A stretch of 26,003 bases of DNA from an uncultured Thermomicrobiales bacterium (lineage in GTDB: Bacteria; Chloroflexota; Chloroflexia; Thermomicrobiales; UBA6265), in assembly GCA_902806375.1 (NCBI GenBank), contig CADCWK010000221.1, forward strand, positions 1 through 26,003, read 5' to 3'. The translations under genes and the position numbers were made by a program. Under the pieces are notes generated by a model. It ran no database searches. It saw only the letters and a list, made by a program, of their open reading frames with translations, and was not told the DNA's origin. Below, in pieces: positions 17,451-24,267 of the stretch (positions are counted from its first letter, which is position 1; each line of letters opens with the position of its first letter).

Positions 17451-19157
17451 CTAGCCGACGGCCGGCCGGGGCCGGGACGCCGAGAAGGTCAGGTGGGCCA
17501 CCGACGCGCCGATCAGGAGCACCAGCCCGATCGCGATCGCCATGGCGCGGACGCCGATGATGTCGGCGAAGATGCCGACGGCGAAGGTCGGGAGCAGCGT
17601 GGCCAGGCTCTGGAACAGGTTCTGGGAAGCGATCACCTGGCCGCGGGCACTGGGCCTGACCCGGCTGAGGAGCACGGACCGGGCCGAGACGCCGACCAGG
17701 GCCGACGCGAAGCCGGCCGGGACCGACATCACCATGACGACCAGGACCAGGGCCGAGACGCCGACCGCGTCGCTGAACCCGTCCAGGGGCAGCCGCAGGG
17801 TGTCGGTCACCAGGTCGGTGATGCGCTGGACGAAGCCGAGCGAGATGACGGTGACGGCGAACAGGACCAGCCCCAGGGTCGCGATGTAGCGGTTCTCCAG
17901 GATCTGGTTGAGGGCCGGAGCCGCCCGGAGACCGATCACCAACCCGAGCGCGGCCGGCGCGAAGACGAACGTCGTGTTCTCCTGGGCGGTGTTGAGGACC
18001 GCCTCGAGGTAGAGCGGCATGATGACGACCAGTGACGCCAGCCCGAGACCGACCAGCATGTCGTCGAGGACAGCCCCGAGGGCGATCCGGTCCCGGCTGA
18101 CGACGCGCCAGCCGCTCAGGAACCACTGGAACGACGATGTCACGGAACCCGGCCGTCGGTCGCCGAAGCGCGCCGGCTGCCGGGTCACGCCGGGATCGGC
18201 ATTGACGGTCTCGGGGACCATGTCGGTGTCGCTGAGGTGCTCGTCGAGCCGGGGCAGCAGCGCGGCGAAACCGGCGGCGGCGATGAAGAGCGAGGCACAG
18301 ATCGCGAACAGCACGCTGATGTCGAAGAACCGCAGGATCAGGGGCGCCATCAGGACCAGCCCCAGGGCCTGGGCGATCGTCAGCGCGAGGTTGTGCAGCG
18401 CCTGGGCGTTGGAGAAGCGCTCCGGCGGCACCAGCGAGGCGACGACGGTGCTCTCGATCGGCGAGTAGAACTGGTGGATCACCCAGAGCCCGAGGGTCAG
18501 GGCGAAGACGGTCGAGAGCGACGGGGCGACGAAGACGGCCGTCGCGACCAGCGCGAACCGGGCGCAGTTGAGCCCGACCATCATCGGGCGGCGCGGCAGG
18601 CTGTCAGAGACGATCCCGCCCGGGATGCCGAAGATGATCGCCGGCAGGATCGAGCAGTTGACGAACAGCGCCGTGTAGAACGACGACGACGTCAGGTCGA
18701 CGATGAGGATGAGCAGGGCGTACAGCATCGCCCCCTGGGCCAGCTGGACGAACAGTCGCGACAGCCAGAACGTCCGGAACGTCGGCTGGCGGAGCAGGGG
18801 TTGGTCGATCGGCAGGAAGCGGTGGGCGGCCCAGGAGACGCCCCGTGCCCCGCCGACCAGTGCCGAGCCGGTCAGCCGGGCTCCGGTCACGACCACCTCG
18901 CCACCGACCCGGCCGGTCGTCCGGACCACCGACTTCGTCCGCTCGCTGGTGAGGGCGTCGCCGGTCACCCGAGCGAGCTGGCGGGCCGCGGTCGCAGCGG
19001 CGGCGACCCGGCGGGAGGGATGGGAGGCCATCTGCCGCTCGGGAAGCGTCGCCAGGGCGTGCCCGGTGGTCGCCCCGTCGGGGGCTTCGGGGGTCAACTG
19101 GGAGGCATCGGGCGCGGACCCGGTCTCATGAGGCGCGGACGGGTCGCTGATCGTCAT
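17451..19157 (-). CDS. MFS transporter (MFS_3/efflux-like)
   Basis: A 568-residue major facilitator with a long cytosolic N-terminal region (about 125 residues, Ala/Thr/Arg-rich) before the first helix at FRTFWLSRLFVQLAQGAMLYALL. Around twelve helices follow. The loop between helices 2 and 3 reads GGIVSDSLPRRPMMVG, the expected GxxxDxxxRR motif. The helix 4-5 region has FYSPIESTVVASLVPPERFSNAQALHN, closest to the MFS_3 (enterobactin/macrolide exporter-like) group; the second-half SVLLSRVRPSARGQVIASQNLFQSLAT repeats this layout. It probably exports a small hydrophobic compound using the proton gradient; the substrate is unknown. The ATG at 19157 has a strong AGGAGGTG ribosome binding site; upstream in-frame starts lack one. 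The long N-terminal tail is unusual for MFS proteins. Confidence 0.9.
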   Translation of the reverse strand: MTISDPSAPHETGSAPDASQLTPEAPDGATTGHALATLPERQMASHPSRRVAAAATAARQLARVTGDALTSERTKSVVRTTGRVGGEVVVTGARLTGSALVGGARGVSWAAHRFLPIDQPLLRQPTFRTFWLSRLFVQLAQGAMLYALLILIVDLTSSSFYTALFVNCSILPAIIFGIPGGIVSDSLPRRPMMVGLNCARFALVATAVFVAPSLSTVFALTLGLWVIHQFYSPIESTVVASLVPPERFSNAQALHNLALTIAQALGLVLMAPLILRFFDISVLFAICASLFIAAAGFAALLPRLDEHLSDTDMVPETVNADPGVTRQPARFGDRRPGSVTSSFQWFLSGWRVVSRDRIALGAVLDDMLVGLGLASLVVIMPLYLEAVLNTAQENTTFVFAPAALGLVIGLRAAPALNQILENRYIATLGLVLFAVTVISLGFVQRITDLVTDTLRLPLDGFSDAVGVSALVLVVMVMSVPAGFASALVGVSARSVLLSRVRPSARGQVIASQNLFQSLATLLPTFAVGIFADIIGVRAMAIAIGLVLLIGASVAHLTFSASRPRPAVG

Positions 19158-19250
19158 GACACCTCCTCTCTCCACTGACCGGGCCCATGCGCCCAGGTGG
19201 GCGGTCCCGTCGCCCTGCACACGCACCATAGCCGCTGGCGGTCGGTGTTC

Positions 19251-19739
19251 CTAGATGGGTAGCGCGTCCCGGACCTCCTCCAGCGGGGGCAGGATGTCGA
19301 GGAAGGTGACGAGGAGCAGAACGCCGCCGGCCAGCAGCAGGATCCCGATCGCCACGGGCCCGGCGGCGCCGAGACCACGCAGGTAGCGACCGGGCGCGAT
19401 CCGGTCGGTCGTCGAGAGCAGGAACAGGACCCATGCCACGCCGACCAGCCCGGCACCGACGATCTGGCTGGTCCCGAGTTCCAGGTCCCGCCAGGCGACG
19501 ACGGACAGGCTGAGGATCGCGAGGAGTAGGGCGATCAGGAGGAGCAGCGCGACGACCGCCCAGGCACCCTGCCCACTGCGGGCCGACATCGATGTCCGCC
19601 CGAGGCGGCGCTGGTGCGGCCAGGCCCCTTCGACGGCGGTCTCGACGGCCTGCAGCGTCAGGATCGTAGCGAGGGCCAGACCGATCAGCCACCAGACCGG
19701 GGCGTCGATGGACGAGAGGAAATCGCCGAGTGCATCCAT
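19251..19739 (-). CDS. Hypothetical 4-TM membrane protein
   Basis: A 162-residue protein that I do not recognise. Four hydrophobic helices are visible: WWLIGLALATILTLQAV (about 16-32), WAVVALLLLIALLLAILSLSVVAW (60-83), IVGAGLVGVAWVLFLLS (92-108) and AGPVAIGILLLAGGVLLLVTFL (126-147). Helices 1 and 2 are separated by an Arg-rich loop (HQRRLGRTSMSARSG), which would be cytosolic. The C-terminus is acidic. It lies 70 bases downstream of the aminotransferase and 93 bases upstream of the MFS gene, in the same direction. The ribosome binding site is weak (GGACTCCCC). Composition and codon use are like the neighbours, so it is likely a real gene. Confidence 0.7.
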   Translation of the reverse strand: MDALGDFLSSIDAPVWWLIGLALATILTLQAVETAVEGAWPHQRRLGRTSMSARSGQGAWAVVALLLLIALLLAILSLSVVAWRDLELGTSQIVGAGLVGVAWVLFLLSTTDRIAPGRYLRGLGAAGPVAIGILLLAGGVLLLVTFLDILPPLEEVRDALPI

Positions 19740-19809
19740 GGGGAGTCCAGGGGTCGTGACGATCGAGTCATCGGGGCCGGCACGGCACCTGCCGCTGGCC
19801 CGGATGATC

Positions 19810-21069
19810 CTAGCGGTCCGCGGCCCCGACGGCCAGTGACGCGGCGATGGCGGAGGTCAGCCGGCGGGCCCCCTCGTCGAGATACTCGGGTGGGACGTTG
19901 GAGAAACTCAGCCGGATGCCGGTATCCGGGCGCCGGTCCGGGTAGAACCAGCTACCGGGGAGGAAGAGCACACCGTGGTCGGCGGCGTCGGGCATCAGGT
20001 CGACGGCGTCCATGCCGTCCGGGAGGTCGGCCCAGAGGAAGAACCCACCCGCTGGCCGTCCCAGGCGGACACTGGCGGGGAGCCCGTCGCCGAGGGCGGC
20101 GACCAGGCGGTCCCGGCGCCCGCGGTACTGGTCCCGGAGCCAGGCGACGTGCTCGTCGAGGAACCCGTTGACGGTGTAGGCGATCACGCGCTGGGAGATC
20201 CGGTCGCCCATCACGTCGTTCACTTCCCGGGCATTGGCCATGACCTCGGCGAGGTCCGGCGGCAACACCATCCAGCCCTGCCGGAGGGCCGGGGCGAGGG
20301 TCTTGGAGAACGTGCCCAGCGAGATCACGTCGGGATCGAGCGCCCGGAGCGCCGGCGGCGGGGCGTCCTCGAAGTACAGCTCGCCGTAGGGGTCGTCCTC
20401 GACGACCACGATGCCGTGACGCCGGGCGAGGGCGACGAGCGCCTGTCGTCGTCCGGCGCTCATCAGGCGACCGGTCGGGTTCTGGAAGGTCGGGACGGTG
20501 TAGAGCAGCCGGGGAGCGGCCAGACCCCGGGCCGTCCGGTCGGCCAGCAGGCGCTCCAGCGCGTCGGGATCGAGTCCGTCGTCGTCCATGGGCGCGACGA
20601 GGTAGGTGGCGCCGTAGGAATCGAAGACCTGGAGCGCGCCGATGTACGTCGGTCCCTCGACGATGACGGTATCGCCGGGGTCCAGGAAGACCCGGGCCGC
20701 GAGGTCGATCCCCTGCTGACTGCCGGTCGTCAGGACGATGTGGTCCGGCTCCGTGACGATCGACCGCTCACCGAGCCAGTGGGCCAGCCACTCGCGGAGC
20801 GGGTAGTACCCGGCGGTGCCGCCGTAGGCCCACTGGTTGGGTTCGGCCCAGACCCGGCTGGCCGCGTCGGTCAGACGCTCGACAGGGATCAGGGACTCGC
20901 TGGGCGCACCACTGCTCAGGGAGATCGGCGAGGCATGGCGATGGTCGAGATCGGCGGGTACCGACCAGGGTGACGCCTGGAACGCCGTCGCCCTGGCCGC
21001 CAGTCGACGGCCCACGACGGGGAGGCGGGTATCGGGGGGCACCGGATCGCGACGGATCGCCTGGTTCAT
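19810..21069 (-). CDS. PLP-dependent class I/II aminotransferase, LysN/MocR-like
   Basis: A 419-residue fold-type I aminotransferase. Landmarks are YGGTAGYYPLREWLAHWL (82-99), TTGSQQGIDLAARVFLDPGD (114-133), the PLP-ring-contacting FQNPTG (195-200), VVEDDPYGELYF (222-233, Asp225/Asp226 region) and the Schiff-base lysine Lys256 in SLGTFSKTLAPALRQGW. The C-terminal IRLSFSN carries the substrate-carboxylate arginine. The sequence lacks a GntR DNA-binding domain, so it is an enzyme rather than a MocR regulator. This subgroup includes Thermus LysN, which converts 2-oxoadipate to 2-aminoadipate, as well as kynurenine and branched-chain aminotransferases. LysZ/LysY-type genes a few kb away make a LysN role attractive but unproven. 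The ATG at 21069 has only a weak GAG-type site; TTGACG and TACGAT lie upstream at 21120-21146. Confidence 0.9.
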   Translation of the reverse strand: MNQAIRRDPVPPDTRLPVVGRRLAARATAFQASPWSVPADLDHRHASPISLSSGAPSESLIPVERLTDAASRVWAEPNQWAYGGTAGYYPLREWLAHWLGERSIVTEPDHIVLTTGSQQGIDLAARVFLDPGDTVIVEGPTYIGALQVFDSYGATYLVAPMDDDGLDPDALERLLADRTARGLAAPRLLYTVPTFQNPTGRLMSAGRRQALVALARRHGIVVVEDDPYGELYFEDAPPPALRALDPDVISLGTFSKTLAPALRQGWMVLPPDLAEVMANAREVNDVMGDRISQRVIAYTVNGFLDEHVAWLRDQYRGRRDRLVAALGDGLPASVRLGRPAGGFFLWADLPDGMDAVDLMPDAADHGVLFLPGSWFYPDRRPDTGIRLSFSNVPPEYLDEGARRLTSAIAASLAVGAADR

Positions 21070-21119
21070 GGCTGTCTCTCGCTCGGGATGTGCCCCGGAT
21101 TCGACGGAAAATTCCCGGC

Positions 21120-21146
21120 ATCGTACGGTCCACGGCCGTCGTCCGT
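21120..21146 (-). promoter_or_regulatory. Candidate promoter of the aminotransferase
   Basis: On the reverse strand TTGACG (21146-21141), a short 15-base spacer, then TACGAT (21125-21120), about 51 nt before the ATG. The -35 matches five of six. Confidence 0.4.
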
Positions 21147-21234
21147 CAATGGGTGGAGCAGACAGGCGCGACCGCTCGCTCCCAGACGGGCGAGCGTCGC
21201 CGGGAGGTCTTTCCCGGTTGGAAATGTTGTCGTC

Positions 21235-21263
21235 TTGTCACCGGATCGGCCCTCGTGTACGCT
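21235..21263 (+). promoter_or_regulatory. Sigma-70-like promoter of the 21390 gene
   Basis: TTGTCA (21235-21240), exactly 17 bases, TACGCT (21258-21263). This is the best-formed promoter in the window and predicts a transcript start near 21270, giving a leader of about 120 nt. Confidence 0.55.
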
Positions 21264-21389
21264 CTGTAGTGTCGTACGTACACCGCTCGAAAGACTCCCG
21301 TAGACGCATTCGCCGACGCCGTCCGTGCCTCGTCGGGAAACGTTCCGTGCTGCCGGTCGGCCGCTCACCGACCCAGGGAGATGTCGCGC

Positions 21390-21929
21390 ATGATCGATGT
21401 CGATGCGAGAACCGATGCTGCTCCGGCCACCAGGGAGCCCGCCGCTCACGTCCCGCGAGTCATCGCCCCACACGTCCCCGTCGCCCGGGACATCGTGTCG
21501 CTCTACGCTGCCCGGGTCGCCAGCACCGGCGCTGACATTTCCCCCGCTCTCCGGCAGCGGCGAGCCAGTCTCCCGACCACGTCGGAGCCGGTGATCGGCT
21601 ACCTGGCCGCGCCGATGCCGACGGTCGGCTGTCCAGCCCCGGTGGGCCGCGGCACGGCCACGCACCGGCAGGCGCTCGACGCCCTCTCCGCCTCGCAGTG
21701 GGCCACCCGGACCGGCTGGCTGCCGGAGCCGGACCGGGTCCGTGTGACGCGGGCCGCCGGGGGGATCGGTCGCCCACGGCCGGCCACGCCAGTCCTGGCG
21801 TCCCCGGCACCACGGCCCAGCTTCGCCGGTCGGCTGGCGGCGGCCCTGTCCGCGTTCGCCCGCCCGGCGCCGCGTCCGGACCCGGGGAGCTACGAGCCGA
21901 ACGGCCGGATGGACCCGCAGACGGCGTAG
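21390..21929 (+). CDS. Hypothetical Ala/Pro/Arg-rich protein
   Basis: A 179-residue protein I cannot assign. It is rich in Ala, Pro, Arg and Thr and appears mostly disordered, with one possible amphipathic segment (RDIVSLYAARVASTGADISPALRQRRASL) near the N-terminus and a short C-terminal helix (FAGRLAAALSAFARPAP). It has no signal peptide, membrane helix or metal motif; one cysteine is visible. The start at 21390 is preferred over the ATG at 21381, because the AGGGAG site ends directly before 21381 and gives a proper 9-nt spacer only to 21390. A well-formed promoter upstream and a perfect 21-bp inverted repeat downstream argue that it is a real single-gene unit despite the odd composition. 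Confidence 0.6.
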   Translation: MIDVDARTDAAPATREPAAHVPRVIAPHVPVARDIVSLYAARVASTGADISPALRQRRASLPTTSEPVIGYLAAPMPTVGCPAPVGRGTATHRQALDALSASQWATRTGWLPEPDRVRVTRAAGGIGRPRPATPVLASPAPRPSFAGRLAAALSAFARPAPRPDPGSYEPNGRMDPQTA

Positions 21930-21956
21930 CTCGCTACCAAACGTCCATCAGACCAG

Positions 21957-22000
21957 CATGACCACGGGCCGGATCGACCTCGATCCGGCCCGTGGTCATG
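21957..22000. terminator. Perfect 21-bp inverted repeat between convergent genes
   Basis: The left arm (21957-21977, beginning CATGACCACGGG) and right arm (21980-22000, ending CCCGTGGTCATG) are perfect inverted copies separated by two bases. It lies 28 bases past the stop of the 21390 gene and 24 bases past the end of the lysZ-type gene, so it can serve as a bidirectional terminator. No T-tract follows on either strand, so the exact mode is uncertain. Confidence 0.75.
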
Positions 22001-22023
22001 CCCGCGTCGGTCCGATCGTCCCG

Positions 22024-22866
22024 TCAGAACTGCGAGGGCGCCGCCGTCATCGTGGAGCGCACGACGGTCCCCTCGCCGCTGAGGGCGCGGCTCACCGGTC
22101 GCTCGGCCCGGGCGTCGCTGAAGACGACCTCGCCGACCCCCTGCGCGATCGCGCCGAGCGCCGCCTCCACCTTGACGACCATCCGGCCGGACGCGGCGGC
22201 GAGCGCGCTCTCGGGCGCGGCGGCGTCGATCTCCCGGACGAGGCTGGTCTCGTCCCGCACGTCACGCAGCAGGCCGGGCGTGTCGGAGAAGAACAGCAGC
22301 GCCTCGGCGCCGAGTTCCGCGGCCAGGGCCAGGGCCAGCTTGTCGCCGTCGACGTTGATCGGCACCCCCTCCTCACCGAGCGCCGGCGGCGTCAGGATGG
22401 GCAGGTAGCCGTTGCCGAGCAGCAGCCGGATCAGCCGGACGTCGACCTGGGCGATCGTCCCGGCGTGGTCGTCCCGGAAGATCCGCGCCTTGCCATCGAC
22501 CGTCCCCCGCAGGACCGGCTTGCGCCGCCCGATGGCGATCCCCCCGTCGAGCCCGCTCAGCCCGACGGCGTCGACTCCGGCGGCCCGCATGATCCCGACG
22601 AGCGTCTTGTTGACCTTGCCGCAGTAGGTCATCAGCATCGCGTCCATCGTCGCGGCGTCGGTATAGCGGGAGACGCGTCCAGAAGACGACGTGACCATCA
22701 CGGGCGGCAGGTCGAGCTGGCGGCTGAGCTGGCTGAAGGCGGCGTTGGCGCCATGGATGACCACGGCGGTCCGGCCAGCGTCCAGGAGATCCCTGAGGTC
22801 GGTGGCGAAGTTCCGGAACGCCGCCTCGCCGATCGCCGCGCCGCCGCCGATCTTGATGATGATCAC
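22024..22866 (-). CDS. lysZ: [LysW]-aminoadipate/glutamate kinase, LysZ type (ArgB family)
   Basis: A 280-residue amino-acid kinase. Compared from memory with Thermus LysZ, matching segments are GRVSRYTD (63-70), YCGKVNKTLVGI (81-92), AVGLSGLDG (100-108), GRRKPV (113-118), GYLPILTPPAL (153-163), GRMVVKVEAA (227-236) and ALSGEGTVVR (261-270). These resemble LysZ more than free-N-acetylglutamate ArgB. LysZ phosphorylates the side-chain carboxylate of 2-aminoadipate (or glutamate) attached to the carrier protein LysW, giving lysine or arginine precursors. The phosphate loop near residue 38 is HGAN rather than the common HGGG/HGGS, a change that deserves notice. The GTG at 22866 has TGGAGAA 7 nt upstream and gives the expected MIIIKIGG opening. 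The partner reductase lies 1.4 kb upstream on the same strand, with two unrelated genes between. Conventional ArgB function remains the alternative. Confidence 0.87.
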   Translation of the reverse strand: MIIIKIGGGAAIGEAAFRNFATDLRDLLDAGRTAVVIHGANAAFSQLSRQLDLPPVMVTSSSGRVSRYTDAATMDAMLMTYCGKVNKTLVGIMRAAGVDAVGLSGLDGGIAIGRRKPVLRGTVDGKARIFRDDHAGTIAQVDVRLIRLLLGNGYLPILTPPALGEEGVPINVDGDKLALALAAELGAEALLFFSDTPGLLRDVRDETSLVREIDAAAPESALAAASGRMVVKVEAALGAIAQGVGEVVFSDARAERPVSRALSGEGTVVRSTMTAAPSQF

Positions 22867-22926
22867 CGCTGTTCTCCAGAATCTGGGCCCCGCCCGTGCC
22901 GGATGACCTATCGCCGGCGGCGTCCC

Positions 22927-22942
22927 GGAAGGATAGCCTTCC
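22927..22942. promoter_or_regulatory. Inverted repeat upstream of lysZ
   Basis: GGAAGG (22927-22932), ATAG, CCTTCC (22937-22942), about 60 bp before the lysZ start. On the reverse strand TATCCT (22935-22930) in its centre resembles a -10 box, so a regulator here could occlude it. Confidence 0.3.
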
Positions 22943-23048
22943 CGCAGTCGCGCGGAAGGTCACCGGCTCCGCGGCCCTTCTCCCCGACCGGTCGCACCGG
23001 CCGGATCGCCGCGGGAACCAGGGGTTGGGCAGCGGGGGAGGAGGACGA

Positions 23049-23768
23049 ATGACGAGGACGTTGGGCGAGCCGGCCCGGGTGGCGGTCGACCCCCCGGGTT
23101 CGGCGGACGGGATACCGGATCTGCTTACGGTCGCGCTGGTCGTCCCGTGCGCCGCGGTGGCCGTCCTGTTCCTGCTCGAGATCGACATCCTCGCCAACCG
23201 GGAGACGCGGCGCGTGCTCGCAGCCGGGGTGGCGCTCGCCGTGCCAGTTGCCCTGCTCGCGCTGCGTGGCGTCGAGGCGCTGTTCCCGCGACCGGGTCGG
23301 GCGTTCTCGGTGCTCACCGGTTTCCTGTGGCTGCTCGTGTCGGTCGGCCTCGTCGCGCTCCCCTTGATCGCCCGGTTCGGTCTCGGCGGCCGGGCCGGCG
23401 GCCCGACGAGCGGGGGAGTGGTCCGTGACCTCCGATTCCCGGAATCGTCCGAGATCGTCCTCGCGGTCGTGGCCGGTCTGGCCGTCGCCGCGCCCTTTGC
23501 CCTGATCGGCCTCGCCGTCGCCCGGTCCGGTACGGGGAGCATGGTCGTGGCGAGCATGCTCCCCGTCGTCATCGGACTGGCGACGGTCCCAATCTCGTTC
23601 TATGGCATAGCCATGTCCTACGACCTGCCGGCCGGGGCGGGCGACGACCGGTTGGCTGACACCGCCCAGTCGATGGCCATCGTGTGGCTTGTGCCGGCAC
23701 CGATGGCGGCGCTGCTGGCAGGCGTCGCCATCGGCCGCGCGCTGTTCCGGCCCCCAGGGGATCGGTGA
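23049..23768 (+). CDS. Hypothetical polytopic membrane protein
   Basis: A 239-residue protein I do not recognise. About six hydrophobic helices are visible, among them LLTVALVVPCAAVAVLFLLEI, VLAAGVALAVPVALLALRGV, FLWLLVSVGLVALPLIARFGL, IVLAVVAGLAVAAPFALIGLAVA, MLPVVIGLATVPISFYGIAM and IVWLVPAPMAALLAGVAIGRAL. There is an Arg/Gly-rich loop between helices 3 and 4. No enzymatic motif is seen. The ATG at 23049 is chosen because GGAGGAGGA lies just upstream. It is divergent from lysZ and convergent with the small gene at 23780, so it is a single-gene unit. It could be a stress or envelope protein; that is only a guess from its layout. Confidence 0.68.
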   Translation: MTRTLGEPARVAVDPPGSADGIPDLLTVALVVPCAAVAVLFLLEIDILANRETRRVLAAGVALAVPVALLALRGVEALFPRPGRAFSVLTGFLWLLVSVGLVALPLIARFGLGGRAGGPTSGGVVRDLRFPESSEIVLAVVAGLAVAAPFALIGLAVARSGTGSMVVASMLPVVIGLATVPISFYGIAMSYDLPAGAGDDRLADTAQSMAIVWLVPAPMAALLAGVAIGRALFRPPGDR

Positions 23769-23779
23769 CCGGGCGGCGC

Positions 23780-24034
23780 TCAGGCCCTGCCGCTTCGCAT
23801 TGCCGACCGGATCGCCTCGATGGCCGCATCCACGCTGTCGCCAGCCGCCGACGTTCCACCGCCGCCCGACCACGATTCGGCTTCCTGGGCGACGATCCGG
23901 TAGCGCCCACTACCCGTCTCGCCCGGAGCGGACTGGCTGTCGCCGTCGTCGGTATACGAGAACTGGTAACCCGGGAACTCGTCGGCCAGCGCCGCGACCC
24001 GGCTGGACGTCTCGTCGTGTGTCTGGTCGGTCAT
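23780..24034 (-). CDS. Small acidic hypothetical protein
   Basis: An 84-residue protein I cannot assign. It is acidic and Ser/Gly-rich, with no cysteines and no membrane helix. The N-terminal half reads like a small alpha/beta module (ALADEFPGYQFSYTDDGD, then RYRIVAQEAESW), and the C-terminal part has a helix (DSVDAAIEAIRSAMRSG). The absence of cysteine zinc-finger pairs and of a C-terminal Glu-Asp-Trp motif excludes the LysW carrier. GAGAGGG precedes the ATG by 7 nt. It ends 11 bases from the end of the convergent membrane-protein gene. Its short distance-free position between lysZ and lysY does not by itself imply a role in that pathway. Confidence 0.6.
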   Translation of the reverse strand: MTDQTHDETSSRVAALADEFPGYQFSYTDDGDSQSAPGETGSGRYRIVAQEAESWSGGGGTSAAGDSVDAAIEAIRSAMRSGRA

Positions 24035-24215
24035 GTCTGGACCCTCTCATTGCCCGGCGGATGCCGTTGGTGTTCCCGTCTCACGACGCTTGCCACGCCC
24101 ACCTTCTAGCGGATTGTGACGGCTGAATCACTGCCCCGGAGCAGACCCCTCCCCCGGCCCCACCCCGGCTCCCCGTCGCGCTCACGTCGACTGAAGCCGA
24201 CGTTCGGCTGCGACG

Positions 24216-24242
24216 GGTCCCAGGGAGGGGAGACCTGGGATC
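24216..24242. terminator. Hairpin downstream of the lysY-type gene
   Basis: TCCCAGG (24218-24224) and CCTGGGA (24234-24240) form a 7-bp stem around a 9-base purine loop, extendable by a G-U and a G-C pair at the base. A smaller stem, AGCCGA/TCGGCT with a 3-base loop, is at 24195-24209. Both lie 25-75 bases past the lysY-type stop on the reverse strand. The rest of the gap 24035-24267 holds no gene. Confidence 0.5.
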
Positions 24243-24267
24243 ACCACAGATAAGTGTTGACAGACCA

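Larger units (their letters stand above)
21070..21389. other. Divergent intergenic region
   Basis: These 320 bases between two divergent genes hold no gene. They contain back-to-back promoter candidates (21120-21146 leftward, 21235-21263 rightward), a leader of about 120 nt for the rightward gene, and its ribosome binding site AGGGAG at 21375-21380. Confidence 0.6.

Noticed and set aside
23780..24034. LysW carrier protein
   Set aside because: No zinc-binding cysteine pairs and no C-terminal Glu-Asp-Trp type motif; ends Arg-Ser-Gly-Arg-Ala.
24257..24262. TTGACA on the forward strand next to the lysY stop
   Set aside because: No -10 box at 15-19 bases downstream and no rightward gene for it to serve; likely chance.
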